A DNA stretch of 64,000 nt from Ruminiclostridium josui JCM 17888 (GTDB lineage: Bacteria > Bacillota > Clostridia > Acetivibrionales > DSM-1351). Position 1 is the first letter of the stretch, and every line of letters begins with the position of its first letter. The notes under the pieces are model-generated. The model searched no databases. It was given only the letters and a program-made list of their open reading frames with translations, and was not told the origin of the DNA. The stretch spans positions 310,001 to 374,000 of the forward strand of contig NZ_JAGE01000001.1 of NCBI RefSeq assembly GCF_000526495.1, in the 5' to 3' direction. The position numbers were made by a program, and so were the translations under genes. Shown piece by piece: positions 39,149 to 48,403 of this stretch.

Positions 39149-39244
39149 TTACAAATTACGAGTCAACAATTTTATAATAAATTCCTTAATATCTATTTTA
39201 CCTTTATAAACGCTAACCACTTTTCTAGTTTTAGCTTTTGCCAT
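39149..39244 (-). CDS. Possible 31-residue basic peptide
   Basis: An ATG at 39242-39244 with AGAGGTG eight bases upstream opens 31 codons: MAKAKTRKVVSVYKGK, then IDIKEFIIKLLTRNL. It is basic, with an amphipathic C-terminal half. I do not recognise it. It is the only coding candidate in the roughly 600-base gap between the CE2 esterase and the folate gene, whose remainder is AT-rich with a palindrome ATACTAGTAT at 39273-39282 upstream of this ORF. Confidence 0.4.
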   Translation of the reverse strand: MAKAKTRKVVSVYKGKIDIKEFIIKLLTRNL

Positions 39245-39329
39245 ATGAAATACACCTCTAACCCTGTTAGGAATACTAGTATATTTATATTCAGTGAATA
39301 CTAATTTAAAATTTGTCCTTAAAAATCAA

Positions 39330-39384
39330 AAGGCACAACAATATGAAGTAACCTATAACAAGTAAAACTTCTGTGTTGCACCTT
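39330..39384 (-). terminator. Intrinsic terminator after the folate gene
   Basis: On the minus strand AAGGTGCAACA pairs with TGTTGTGCCTT across a loop of about 30 bases, followed by a T-rich stretch. Confidence 0.65.
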
Positions 39385-39405
39385 AAATTTCAACAATTTG
39401 ATTAT

Positions 39406-39975
39406 TTAGATATTTCTCTCTTCTGTAATTATAATATCCATAGGGATATCATGTTCGTCCCAGGGTATTTCATCCATTATCTGAAAGTCAAAAGCAACTC
39501 CTACCTTTAAGCAGCTATCTGATATTAAGTTAAGAAACCTATCGTAATATCCGGCGCCGTATCCCATACGATTTTTATGTAAATCAAATGCACATCCTGG
39601 TACAATCACTACATCAATTGAATCAGGACTAACTACATTTTTTTGTCCGGAAGTTGGCTCCAATACCCCGTAGGTCCCCGGCTCAAGCTCATGGAGACTG
39701 CTTATTTTAACTGCCTCCATGGATTTCCCTTTATTTTTAACAACACGAGGAACGCATACCTGTTTACCTTGAGAAATCCAGGTATTAATAATGTCATGAG
39801 TATAAACCTCGCTCCCAAAGCTAACATAACACATTATGGTTTTTGCCCGCTTAACACAGTCCAACTTATCCAGTTTTTGTGCTATAACCTTTGATTTCTC
39901 ATGTAAGGCATCTGAAGTTATATTTTTGTTTCTAAAGGAAATATATTCCTTTCTCATTTCAGTCTTATTACACAA
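39406..39975 (-). CDS. 5-formyltetrahydrofolate cyclo-ligase
   Basis: The 189-residue enzyme converts 5-formyl-THF to 5,10-methenyl-THF with ATP, returning an inhibitory folate to the one-carbon pool. Family marks are RKEYISFRNKN near the start, the substrate loop, and the C-terminal GYGAGYYDRFL nucleotide motif with VGVAFDFQ. Length is normal. It overlaps the preceding small membrane-protein gene by eight bases, so the pair is coupled. It is often called ygfA, fau or yqgN. Confidence 0.92.
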   Translation of the reverse strand: MCNKTEMRKEYISFRNKNITSDALHEKSKVIAQKLDKLDCVKRAKTIMCYVSFGSEVYTHDIINTWISQGKQVCVPRVVKNKGKSMEAVKISSLHELEPGTYGVLEPTSGQKNVVSPDSIDVVIVPGCAFDLHKNRMGYGAGYYDRFLNLISDSCLKVGVAFDFQIMDEIPWDEHDIPMDIIITEERNI

Positions 39976-40309
39976 AATTCAGTATTCCTCTCCATTTTAA
40001 CCATAAAAAAGCCAAAGCGCAAAATGTAATAATAGAAACAGCTATTAGTACAAATCCAAAAGACCTTTTCTCTTTAGCCTCATCATATAGAAATACCATC
40101 CCCGTAATCAGGCCTATAATTTGCCCTATTATGGGAATGAGTACGGTAAGGATGGTTAACACTCCTTTAGTCCAATTACTGATAACCTTACTGCTAATGT
40201 AATTAAGATTTCCCAGTAACATTTCCCTTTCAACACTAGTTACCTCACTATTGTTCCAAGTAAGGCAACTGTTATCAAAACCACTGCTATTGTCGCATTC
40301 CTGCTTCAT
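39968..40309 (-). CDS. Small membrane protein of unknown function
   Basis: A 113-residue protein. The polar N-terminal 45 residues are followed by two membrane segments (about 50-73 and 84-105). I recognise no family. It overlaps the folate cyclo-ligase gene by eight bases and is thus cotranscribed. The GGAGG-type site lies just upstream of the ATG. Confidence 0.65.
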   Translation of the reverse strand: MKQECDNSSGFDNSCLTWNNSEVTSVEREMLLGNLNYISSKVISNWTKGVLTILTVLIPIIGQIIGLITGMVFLYDEAKEKRSFGFVLIAVSIITFCALAFLWLKWRGILNFV

Positions 40310-40386
40310 CTGAATTAACCTCCAAACCTATTATGTTAATATTATAACATAATTTAACAGTTATGAAATGAGACCTTAATATCATT

Positions 40387-40677
40387 TTATGCAGGAACAT
40401 AATACAATTCAAATAGTCCCTTTACAACATCTTCGTAGTTTAAGTTTGTTATTCTGTATAAGTATCCGTTATCCATATGTAAATACATAGCTACATCATA
40501 CTTTTCGCTGTTGTCCATTAATGCACAAATCATATCTACTGAATCCAACGGATTGTAAAAGTCCTTTACCCATCTGCGAAGTGAGCAATCTATCTCCATA
40601 TCTTTTTCATAAAAACTATCTAAAAACCGGTTTAATTCTCCATGCTTGGTGGTCCACAAACTAATTGTAATTGCCAT
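40387..40677 (-). CDS. Conserved hypothetical clostridial protein
   Basis: A 96-residue soluble protein starting MAITISLWTTKHGELNRFL. I choose the ATG at 40675-40677 because GGGGGA lies about six bases upstream; a start 20 codons earlier would add a hydrophobic stretch without a ribosome site. Acidic and aromatic residues dominate (SVDMICALMDNSEKYDVAMYLHMDNGYLYRI). I know no function. It stands between the folate gene group and the amidohydrolase on the same strand. Confidence 0.65.
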   Translation of the reverse strand: MAITISLWTTKHGELNRFLDSFYEKDMEIDCSLRRWVKDFYNPLDSVDMICALMDNSEKYDVAMYLHMDNGYLYRITNLNYEDVVKGLFELYYVPA

Positions 40678-40776
40678 GACTATTCCCCCATAAAAAATCT
40701 GAATCATCCAACTATATATATTTGACATCCATCGCAAATACCCTTTATGTAAATTGTGTCAAAAAACAAGGAAAAT

Positions 40777-42081
40777 TTATCTGCCTAATAGCCTTTTGGA
40801 TAATGCATCTACCTCAAACTTTATTTTTTCTTCGTCTATGTGTGTAAATTCACGATTCTTCATCAGAATATTTCCGTCTACCATAACAGTATCCACATCA
40901 GAAGCCTGTGCAGAATATACCATCATTGCCATTGGGTCATTTTTAGGATAGAAGTGAGGTTTGTCAGTGTCAACCAGAATTATATCTGCTTTCATCCCTT
41001 CTGATAATATACCAGTGTCGTCAAAGCCTATAGCTCTTGCACCATTTACAGTCCCCATTCTAAGAACATCTTGAGCCTTCATTAGCTGTGGATTCATAGC
41101 AACCCCTTTATGCAGTATTGCCGCAAGATTCATTTCCTCAAACATATTAAGGTTATTATTGCTGGCAGCACCATCTGTACCAAGACATACATTAATTCCC
41201 ATATCCATCATTTCAGGAACCCTTGCAATGCCGCTTCCCAGCTTTAGATTACTGGTTGGATTATGAACAACACTTGCCTTCTTTTCCTTCATAATTCTAA
41301 GATCACTGTCACTGAGATGAACACAGTGTGCCGCCATAACAGGAACGTCAAGTACACCTGTTTCACTGCATATCTCAATAGAAGTCATACCATAGTCTTT
41401 TTTACTGGATTCAACCTCAGATACAGTTTCAAGTAAATGTATATGAATACCGGTATTCAACTGTTTAGCCAGCCTAGCTGCATTTCTCAGGGTATTTTCA
41501 TTAAACATGTAAACAGAATGTATTTCAACAAAAACCTTTATTCTTCCCTCTGCTGAATTATGATAGCTATTGTAATAATCAATAGTTCCCTGACTTTTAT
41601 CGAGTCTTTTCAGCTGTCCGTCTTCGAAAAACTGTATTGGGCTTTTGCAGAGATTTGCTTTTATGCCTGTTTCAGTTACAGCCCGTGCAACCTCATCCAT
41701 AAACATATACATATCTGCAAAAGCAGTAATTCCTGATTTAATCATTTCAGATATACCAAGCATAGTACCCCAATATACGCCTTTGTCAGTAAGTTTTGCT
41801 TCAACAGGGAAAATATTATCAAAAAGCCATTTTTCAAGTGCTATATCATCTGCATAATTTCTCATTAACGTCATGGCACTGTGACTATGAGCATTTACCA
41901 AACCGGGCATGGCAATCTTACTTCTCCCGTCAATTACTTCCTTTGCTTCAGCATTTTCAGGGAGACTGTCGGAAATAAAAGCAATACGCCCGTTCTTAAT
42001 TCCTATGTGCCCGTTAGTAATCAATGGCTTACTTTCATCAATAGTTATTAATTCAGCATTTTTTATAAGTATGTCAAACAT
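40777..42081 (-). CDS. mtaD: 5-methylthioadenosine / S-adenosylhomocysteine deaminase
   Basis: A 434-residue amidohydrolase of the MtaD/DadD group. It has metal ligands in NAHSHSAMTLMR, HIHLLET and AAHCVHLS, and the aspartate in LGTDGAASNN. Family members deaminate the adenine part of MTA, SAH, 5'-deoxyadenosine or adenosine to the inosyl form. I choose the ATG at 42079-42081 (MFDILIKNAE), eight bases after GAAAGG; an ATG three codons earlier sits inside that site. It is downstream of ahcY on the same strand, with an intrinsic terminator between them. Confidence 0.88.
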   Translation of the reverse strand: MFDILIKNAELITIDESKPLITNGHIGIKNGRIAFISDSLPENAEAKEVIDGRSKIAMPGLVNAHSHSAMTLMRNYADDIALEKWLFDNIFPVEAKLTDKGVYWGTMLGISEMIKSGITAFADMYMFMDEVARAVTETGIKANLCKSPIQFFEDGQLKRLDKSQGTIDYYNSYHNSAEGRIKVFVEIHSVYMFNENTLRNAARLAKQLNTGIHIHLLETVSEVESSKKDYGMTSIEICSETGVLDVPVMAAHCVHLSDSDLRIMKEKKASVVHNPTSNLKLGSGIARVPEMMDMGINVCLGTDGAASNNNLNMFEEMNLAAILHKGVAMNPQLMKAQDVLRMGTVNGARAIGFDDTGILSEGMKADIILVDTDKPHFYPKNDPMAMMVYSAQASDVDTVMVDGNILMKNREFTHIDEEKIKFEVDALSKRLLGR

Positions 42082-42130
42082 AATATTCATCCTTTCGCAT
42101 TATCAACCAATTAAAACAAACAAATGAAAA

Positions 42131-42180
42131 ATTAAGCATATTACCGATATCTTATGTAAACGTCGGTTAATATGCTTAAT
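42131..42180 (-). terminator. Intrinsic terminator after ahcY
   Basis: ATTAAGCATATTA-CCGA (42131-42147) pairs with TCGG-TTAATATGCTTAAT (42163-42180), and TTTTT follows on the minus strand. Confidence 0.85.
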
Positions 42181-42210
42181 ATAAATTTTCATAATGCAAT
42201 TTTGATATTT

Positions 42211-43458
42211 TTACTCAGCCCAACTGTTAAGATAATCCTTTTGCTCTTTAGAAAGCTTATCTATTTTTACTCCCCATGATTTTAGCTTCATGGTTGCAAC
42301 CTTTTTATCAAGATCAGCAGGAACATCAATTACCTTGTTTCCTAGCTTATTGTAATTTCTTAGCATATATTCTGCTGAAAGGGCCTGTAAAGCGAAACTC
42401 ATATCCATAATCTCAGCAGGATGTCCATCACCTGCAGCAAGATTTACTAGTCTGCCTTCTGCCAGAAGATTTATCCATCTTCCGTTCTCCATCTTATATC
42501 CAGTAATGTTATTTCTCTGAATCTGTTTCTCAACAGCGATTTTTTCCAATTCTTCAACGGAAACTTCAACATCAAAATGTCCTGCATTACAGAGAATAGC
42601 CCCATCTTTCATTACTTTGAAATGTTCCGCTGTAATAACATCACGGCAACCCGTTACAGTAATAAAGAAATCACCGACTTTTGCAGCATCGGACATTTTC
42701 ATTACCTTGAATCCGTCCATTACTGCCTCTGCAGCCTTAATAGGATCAACTTCCGTAACGATAACACTTGCACCGAAGCCTTTCGCTCTCATTGCAATAC
42801 CCTTACCGCACCATCCGTATCCTGCAACAACTACATTTTTTCCAGCTACAATAAGGTTGGTTGTTCTGTTGATACCATCCCAAACCGATTGTCCTGTACC
42901 ATATCTGTTGTCAAATAAGTACTTACAGTTGGCATTATTTACCGCAATCATTGGAAATCTCAGTACACCTTCTTTTTCCATAGCCTTTAAGCGAAGTACC
43001 CCGGTAGTTGTTTCTTCACAGCCACCCATAATATGAGGAAGAAGCTCTTTTCTCTTGGTATGCAACAGGTTAACCAAGTCGCCTCCATCATCGATGATAA
43101 TATTCGGCTTGTATCCTAAAGCAAGATTTAAATGCTCCTCATATTCTTCCTTAGTTGAATTGTACCATGCATATACATCAAGGCCATCTGCTACAAGACC
43201 GGCTGCTACATCATCCTGAGTGGATAACGGATTACTTCCTGTAACAGAAACCTCTCCTCCTCCGATTGCAAACAACTTTGCAAGATAAGCTGTTTTAGCC
43301 TCCAGATGAACTGAAACTACAACTCTTACTCCGCTAAACGGCTTTGTCTCCCTAAACTCATCCTCAAGACTTCTTAAAAGAGGCATGTTTTTTCTTACCC
43401 ATTCAATTTTCTGTTTTCCTTTATCTGCTAAAGAAATATCTCGGATAACACTTTTCAT
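42211..43458 (-). CDS. ahcY: S-adenosylhomocysteine hydrolase-like enzyme
   Basis: A 415-residue NAD-dependent hydrolase that splits SAH (or S-inosylhomocysteine) into the nucleoside and homocysteine. Visible marks are [29 protein letters not shown], the NAD-binding GYGWCGKG, and NAGHFDVEV. It is shorter than animal and proteobacterial enzymes and lacks their C-terminal lysine-tyrosine tail, like archaeal and Thermotoga types. I choose the ATG at 43456-43458 ([14 protein letters not shown]), which lies behind a GGGGGTTAGG site. It is followed by the mtaD deaminase gene, which hints that the two steps of SAH recycling are linked. Confidence 0.9.
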   Translation of the reverse strand: MKSVIRDISLADKGKQKIEWVRKNMPLLRSLEDEFRETKPFSGVRVVVSVHLEAKTAYLAKLFAIGGGEVSVTGSNPLSTQDDVAAGLVADGLDVYAWYNSTKEEYEEHLNLALGYKPNIIIDDGGDLVNLLHTKRKELLPHIMGGCEETTTGVLRLKAMEKEGVLRFPMIAVNNANCKYLFDNRYGTGQSVWDGINRTTNLIVAGKNVVVAGYGWCGKGIAMRAKGFGASVIVTEVDPIKAAEAVMDGFKVMKMSDAAKVGDFFITVTGCRDVITAEHFKVMKDGAILCNAGHFDVEVSVEELEKIAVEKQIQRNNITGYKMENGRWINLLAEGRLVNLAAGDGHPAEIMDMSFALQALSAEYMLRNYNKLGNKVIDVPADLDKKVATMKLKSWGVKIDKLSKEQKDYLNSWAE

Positions 43459-43670
43459 AAACCTAACCCCCATCTTTTTATTACCTGCAGTATGTAACTA
43501 TACAGACAAACTACCGTACAATCAGCATAATCTCATATAAAATATTTTTTCAACACCGGATAATATTATACTTAATTATAAGAATTTTATAAAAATAAAT
43601 ACATCCGATTTATCCTATTCTATATATTTGCAAAATATCCTGCAAAAATAATCAAAATATGATAAATCAT

Positions 43671-44042
43671 TTAATCTTTATGCTTTATTTTTGCTGTATC
43701 GCTTTTTTTCGTTAATTTTTTCTTTCTCACAATTTTCTTAGATATTGTAAAAACATAATTCTCTCCGGAATTATTATCCCAATTATCCGCTGAATCTTTA
43801 AAACAAATACCACAGGTTTTACCGTCTTTTATATCAATTTCAGCAATAAATTCACCGTTTTCTTTTGCCATTGTGACAAAATATTTATTTTCCCAGTTTT
43901 CTCCGAAACCAACATGAGCATATATATTCTCTGCTCCATCTTGGCAGAGTAACCCGTTATATTTCAGAATTATTTTATCTCCGCTGTACAAAGTTTTTTT
44001 TGATAAAAAAACTCCATTCTTCTCATAATTTTTCTGTGCCAT
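43671..44042 (-). CDS. Small carbohydrate-binding (CBM25/53-like) protein
   Basis: A 123-residue protein. Residues 8-105 fit a starch-binding beta-sandwich (SGDKIILKYNGLLCQDGAENIYAHVGFGENWENK, with aromatic residues and W-D-N-N-SG-NY near the end). A strongly basic tail follows (KKIVRKKKLTKK). There is no signal peptide or catalytic domain. The ATG at 44040-44042 has AGGGGGG six bases upstream. It possibly binds glycogen-type storage polymer, since it appears cytoplasmic; this is inferred. It is probably transcribed on its own. Confidence 0.65.
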   Translation of the reverse strand: MAQKNYEKNGVFLSKKTLYSGDKIILKYNGLLCQDGAENIYAHVGFGENWENKYFVTMAKENGEFIAEIDIKDGKTCGICFKDSADNWDNNSGENYVFTISKKIVRKKKLTKKSDTAKIKHKD

Positions 44043-44143
44043 GTAGTCCCCCCCTTGATGAATCTTCAATAAATATCACAGCTAATACTTACCAAACATT
44101 ATACTATATGGGAATTATATCTGTCAAAAATTGCCACTTTCAA

Positions 44144-45313
44144 TTAAAAATATGGCTCTATGAGTTTTTCAATAGTAGGATGTATCCCCAGTACCTCCTT
44201 AAGCTTCTTGTACTCATCTAGAAGGCTGTAGTTTATGCCTCCTGCTTTTTCAGCTCTTATCATAAGATTTTTCGGGGTTTCCAGAGGTGAAACATATTCT
44301 ACAATTGAAACCTTATAGCCAAGTGCTTCAAGAATCAGTAAACGTATCCCATCCGTAAGTACATCTGCTAAACGTGCCTTCAGAACTCCATGCTTTGTAA
44401 TGCTGTGAAGTATGTCAAAAGAATACTGGCTCAATATTTCCTTTTGGCAGCAAGGCACCATAACCATTGCCTTTGCATTGTTCCTTACAGCCAAACTTAT
44501 TGCTTCATCCGTAGCCGTATCACAGGCATGAAGACTTATTACAAGATGAATGTCCTTATCAGCAGTATAATCTCTTATGTCTGTTATTTTGAAATCCATA
44601 TTCTTGTAGTCAAGGCTTTCTGCAATTTTATGTGATGCATCGATTACAGTTTTAGAAATATCCAGACCGGTAAAATAGCAGTTCTTTTTCAGAACGTCCT
44701 TTATATAATAGTTCAGAACAAAAGAAAGATATGACTTACCGCACCCACAATCAATTACGTTTAAGCTTCCGTATTTTGAGCATAAAGTTTTAAGCATACC
44801 GTCAACTAATTCGATATAGTGGTCAATCTGGTTATACTTTCTTATCATATCATTTCTTATTTTGCCGTTATCCCCAAGAATACCAATAGCCTTTAATACA
44901 TCATCCGCAGGTCCCACTTTAATAAAGTAATCCCTGTTTGCTATCTGTGCGGTTTCATTATGGCCTTTTGAGGACTCTAAAGTTTCAGTATCTTTTGTCC
45001 TCATTTTAACATTTTTGTCATCTGCTTCAATTAATATAGAAGTCCCTCTTTCTTCATAAATAAGGGTTAATGCTTCGTAGCTTTCGGCAATCTTTGAGAC
45101 TCTAGCACTAAGCCAGGAAATTTCCAGTTTGTCAGTCCTGCCATTGTAATTTAAGAACAGCTTATTATCCTTTAGAATTATATTGGCTTCATACTGCTTT
45201 GTACCTGATTTAAGTTTTATAACTATACCCTTAAAAAAGCTTGAATTGTCTACAATTCTCTGCTCCAGTCCTGTCAGAAAGAGCACCAGTTTTTGTATAC
45301 TTTTTTTATTCAT
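44144..45313 (-). CDS. SAM-dependent methyltransferase (Methyltransf_32 type)
   Basis: A 389-residue protein. The N-terminal about 130 residues have no recognised motif. The methyltransferase domain begins near 185, with motif I VIDCGCGKSYLSF, TGLDISKTVID, LVISLHACDTATDEAI and a catalytic-looking MVPCCQKEI. This resembles the family that includes the glutathione S-transferase C-terminal-like MTases. The substrate is unknown; the neighbours are RNA modification enzymes (rsuA-like and rsmF-like), so an RNA substrate is possible. It lies 14 bases after the pseudouridine synthase gene. Confidence 0.78.
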   Translation of the reverse strand: MNKKSIQKLVLFLTGLEQRIVDNSSFFKGIVIKLKSGTKQYEANIILKDNKLFLNYNGRTDKLEISWLSARVSKIAESYEALTLIYEERGTSILIEADDKNVKMRTKDTETLESSKGHNETAQIANRDYFIKVGPADDVLKAIGILGDNGKIRNDMIRKYNQIDHYIELVDGMLKTLCSKYGSLNVIDCGCGKSYLSFVLNYYIKDVLKKNCYFTGLDISKTVIDASHKIAESLDYKNMDFKITDIRDYTADKDIHLVISLHACDTATDEAISLAVRNNAKAMVMVPCCQKEILSQYSFDILHSITKHGVLKARLADVLTDGIRLLILEALGYKVSIVEYVSPLETPKNLMIRAEKAGGINYSLLDEYKKLKEVLGIHPTIEKLIEPYF

Positions 45314-45327
45314 ATCTCTAACCTCAA

Positions 45328-46065
45328 CTATTTTTTATTATCAATAATTACTGCCTGCTTCAGCAGTTCAATGTCACTTTCCCCAAGTTCTTTACATTCT
45401 CCAAGTTTCAAATTCTCATCCAATTTAAGATTTCCCATACTTAGTCGCTTTAAATAAATTACTTTTTTGCCTACAGCCTCAAACATTCTCTTTACCTGAT
45501 GAAATTTTCCCTCTACAATTGTGAGTTTTATTTCTGATACATCATTGGATTTTAATATTTCCAATGTCGCGGGAAGTGTCTTATACCCATCATCAAGTGT
45601 TACTCCTCGACTGAAAGCCTCTGCATCATTCTGATTAACCCTTCCAAGGACTTTTGCATAATACTGTTTTGGAACATGCTTTTTAGGTGAAAGTATTTCA
45701 TGGGAAAGCTGACCGTCATTTGTCATAAGTACAAGGCCTTCCGTATCTATATCCAGCCTTCCTGCTGGAAAAAGGTCAAAACACTTGTATTCTTCTGGAA
45801 GAATATCAAAAACAGTTCTTTGTTTTCTGTCGCTTGTAGCCGAAATAACCCCCTGGGGCTTGTTCATCATAATGTATATAAACTTGCGGTAATTCAGTCT
45901 TTGTCCATTCATTTCAATAATATTTGATTCAGGGTCAACGTGAATTCCGCTGTCTTTTACAATTTGCCCGTCAACTGTAACCAGACCTTTTCTGACCGCA
46001 CTCTTAATGTCATTTCTTGAACCGAAACCAAAATTTGAAAGAACCTTATCCAATCGTTGTTTCAA
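45328..46065 (-). CDS. 16S rRNA pseudouridine synthase, RsuA family
   Basis: A 245-residue pseudouridine synthase. An S4 RNA-binding domain (QRLDKVLSNFGFGSRNDIKSAVRKG) precedes the catalytic motif PAGRLDIDTEGLVLMTNDG, whose aspartate attacks uridine, and KFHQVKRMFEAVG follows. I choose a TTG start at 46063-46065 because AAGGAGAG lies seven bases upstream and the S4 domain begins right there. An in-frame upstream ATG would add 52 residues encoded by the end of the preceding gene. It is cotranscribed with the rRNA methyltransferase gene upstream and the methyltransferase downstream. Confidence 0.88.
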   Translation of the reverse strand: MKQRLDKVLSNFGFGSRNDIKSAVRKGLVTVDGQIVKDSGIHVDPESNIIEMNGQRLNYRKFIYIMMNKPQGVISATSDRKQRTVFDILPEEYKCFDLFPAGRLDIDTEGLVLMTNDGQLSHEILSPKKHVPKQYYAKVLGRVNQNDAEAFSRGVTLDDGYKTLPATLEILKSNDVSEIKLTIVEGKFHQVKRMFEAVGKKVIYLKRLSMGNLKLDENLKLGECKELGESDIELLKQAVIIDNKK

Positions 46066-46099
46066 TATATACTCTCCTTCTTTATGGGAATTTAGTATC

Positions 46100-47506
46100 T
46101 TAGGACATTTTTCTCCACCCTTTGGGATATAGATTTTTAAGCATATCTCCGGTTTGCTTTGCCCATCCAAGTGGAAAATCATCCACACAAACGCCAGTAT
46201 AACCTTTTTCACTTGAAACAATCAGTGTTTCGCCCTTCAAATAACTGTTAACTTCACGTGAATCCGACTTGAAGCTTATAGTATTCTTTAGTTCCCTTAT
46301 ATTCATTGATACTGCCAAGGAATGGGAAGGTATAAAGCCTTTGTTGCCAATTTCTCCAAGATACCAGCCGAATTTTGCAACCTTTAGACCCGATAAATCA
46401 GGACATTCAACGGGTAAATGATAAAGATTGGCTCCCTTTTGAAATAAATATCCGTCTAGATTCAGGTTGGTGTTACTTTCAACAAATTCACCCAACTGAG
46501 AGTTAAATTGATTTACATCCTTGATATCCTTTATCCTCATGGCTTGGGATTTATAATCCGATTTGAATACTTCATTTTCATAGGAGTTTTCTGGGGAATC
46601 TTTTTTTCTCAGCAATGCTGCAAAATGTCCTTCACCATTAAGTTTATGGGGCCATAGACGAGCAGCTTTTTCAAAGTCATATCCTCCTTTTGACCACTCT
46701 ATACGGCCTCCCTCAATACCACCGACTTTAGGTATTTCCAGCAACTCGTAACTACCTTTGTGTTCATCCATGAACCTTTCAATCATTAACTCATCCTCTT
46801 CAGGTGAAAAGGTACAGGTCGAATATAAAATAATGCCTCCGGGCTTTAACATAGTATCAACCTTTTGAAGAATATCCCACTGCATTGTGCAGCACTTTTC
46901 ACATTTAAATTTTTCCCAGCTTTTTACAGCATCTTCATCCTTACGAAACATTCCTTCACCTGAACAAGGTGCATCAACCATTATTTTGTCAAAGTAATTC
47001 TCAAAGTTTACAGCCAGTTTATCGGGAGATTCATTCAAAACAATAGCATTTCTTACCCCTGCAAGCTCAATATTCTTAACCAGCGCCTTAACTCTCTCTG
47101 AGTTAATGTCGTTAGCCACAAGCAAACCCTGTCCCTTCATCTGGGCAGCCATTTGGACAGTTTTGCCTCCCGGTGCAGCACAAAGGTCTAAAACCCTTTC
47201 CCCCGGCTTTACTCCTATAACAGCACCTGGAAGCATGGCACTGGGTTCCTGAATATAGTATAAGCCCGCATAATAATACGGATGTCTCCCGGGATTATCT
47301 CCCTCTTGATAATAAAAACCATCCTTGGTCCATGGTACTGGTTCAAGATGAAAGGGTGCTATTTTTAAGAATTCATCTACTGAAATTTTTAAAGTATTTA
47401 CTCTAAGGCCATAAAATCTTGGTTTTTTATATGATTCAAGGTAGCTGTCGAATTCTTCGCCCATCAGACCCTGCATTTTCTCAACAAATTCAATTGGTAG
47501 TTTCAT
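46100..47506 (-). CDS. rRNA cytosine-C5 methyltransferase, RsmF (NOL1/NOP2/sun) family
   Basis: A 468-residue RNA m5C methyltransferase. PGERVLDLCAAPGGKT is the SAM motif, DAPCSGEGMF holds one conserved cysteine and LYSTCTFSPEEDE the catalytic cysteine. A C-terminal PUA-like domain (about 380-465: PLGWAKQTGDMLKNLYPKGWR) binds RNA. The length agrees with RsmF/YebU-like enzymes of Firmicutes. AGGAG lies 12 bases before the ATG. It is the first gene of an RNA-modification operon of three. Confidence 0.9.
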   Translation of the reverse strand: MKLPIEFVEKMQGLMGEEFDSYLESYKKPRFYGLRVNTLKISVDEFLKIAPFHLEPVPWTKDGFYYQEGDNPGRHPYYYAGLYYIQEPSAMLPGAVIGVKPGERVLDLCAAPGGKTVQMAAQMKGQGLLVANDINSERVKALVKNIELAGVRNAIVLNESPDKLAVNFENYFDKIMVDAPCSGEGMFRKDEDAVKSWEKFKCEKCCTMQWDILQKVDTMLKPGGIILYSTCTFSPEEDELMIERFMDEHKGSYELLEIPKVGGIEGGRIEWSKGGYDFEKAARLWPHKLNGEGHFAALLRKKDSPENSYENEVFKSDYKSQAMRIKDIKDVNQFNSQLGEFVESNTNLNLDGYLFQKGANLYHLPVECPDLSGLKVAKFGWYLGEIGNKGFIPSHSLAVSMNIRELKNTISFKSDSREVNSYLKGETLIVSSEKGYTGVCVDDFPLGWAKQTGDMLKNLYPKGWRKMS

Positions 47507-47645
47507 ATTGCAAATATAACTCCTATGTTTAAATTTTTACAGGTGTTATTATAACACATACTTATAAAAGAATTTATTAAATTTTGTAAGCCGTACTTGA
47601 AAAATAGGTATCACCATGCTATAATAGCTTTTGTCATTAAAAAAT

Positions 47646-47721
47646 GGCCCATTGGTCAAGTGGCCTAAGACACCGCCCTCTCACGGCGGTAACAGGGGTT
47701 CGAATCCCCTATGGGTCACCA
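47646..47721 (+). tRNA. tRNA-Glu (anticodon CTC)
   Basis: The cloverleaf is complete. The acceptor GGCCCAT pairs with ATGGGTC (one G-T). A D-arm is present, the anticodon stem CCGCC/GGCGG encloses the loop CTCTCAC, and the T-arm AGGGG-TTCGAAT-CCCCT ends with the discriminator A and encoded CCA. The anticodon CTC reads GAG. It stands alone with its own terminator. Confidence 0.95.
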
Positions 47722-47757
47722 AAAAGAAACTTTGCATAATTTGCAAAGTTTCTTTTT
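47721..47757 (+). terminator. Intrinsic terminator of the tRNA gene
   Basis: AAAAAGAAACTTTGCA (47721-47736) pairs perfectly with TGCAAAGTTTCTTTTT (47742-47757) over a 5-base loop. Confidence 0.85.
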
Positions 47758-47841
47758 ATATGCTCAAGTAAATAGTCTGTCATTTTCCCTGAAATATGCT
47801 TTGAACGTAAAAATATATAGAATAATAAATATTTTTACATA

Positions 47842-47872
47842 TGAAAACCAAAAGCGGTTCTTAGCCGTCTAA
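47842..47872 (+). promoter_or_regulatory. ECF-type promoter before the sigma factor gene
   Basis: TGAAAACC (47842-47849), 16 bases, CGTCTAA (47866-47872) matches the AAC-N16-CGTC pattern read by SigW/SigM/SigV-like ECF factors. It is about 50 bases before the GTG of the ECF gene, so autoregulation is likely. Confidence 0.65.
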
Positions 47873-47920
47873 TAGCTGACCGGTCAAAATAAAAAGAATA
47901 AACAAGGGGGGGATAAAAGA

Positions 47921-48403
47921 GTGACAAGTGACGAATTTTCAACGCGGATTGTGGCAATGATGCAAACTCTGTATCGCATAAGTTATGCACAGCTTCCACA
48001 AAGCTGTGACCGAGACGAGGCAGTTCAGGAATGTTTATACAAGGCGTGGAAAAAGCGCCATCAACTTAAAGATGAGCGCTTTATGCAGACTTGGGTAGTT
48101 CGTATTCTTATCAACGAATGCCATAATATTCAGAGAAAAAAAGGCCGTGAATTACCGTTGAATGAATTACCTGAACGAGTCGCGCCTAAGGATGCCAATT
48201 TAGAGCTGCATGATGCGCTGTTCAGTATAGATGAAACGCTCCGTATACCCATTATTCTTCACTATATTGAAGGATTTTCAATAGGTGAGATTTCACAAAT
48301 TTTACGATGTCCACAAGGCACTGTTAAATCACGTATGCTACGGGGACGACAAGAACTGAAAATAATTTTATCCGAGGAGGTCCAATTGCCATGCGAGACA
48401 TGA
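47921..48403 (+). CDS. ECF RNA polymerase sigma factor
   Basis: A 160-residue sigma-70 of the extracytoplasmic function group. Region 2 is about 10-75 (RDEAVQECLYKAWKKRHQL ... TWVVRILINECHN), and region 4 about 100-155 with the HTH GFSIGEISQILRCPQGTVKSRMLRGRQ. I take the GTG start at 47921, ten bases behind GGGGGG. The downstream gene overlaps by 13 bases and encodes a membrane protein of the anti-sigma type, giving the normal sigma/anti-sigma arrangement. The stimulus is unknown. Confidence 0.92.
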   Translation: MTSDEFSTRIVAMMQTLYRISYAQLPQSCDRDEAVQECLYKAWKKRHQLKDERFMQTWVVRILINECHNIQRKKGRELPLNELPERVAPKDANLELHDALFSIDETLRIPIILHYIEGFSIGEISQILRCPQGTVKSRMLRGRQELKIILSEEVQLPCET

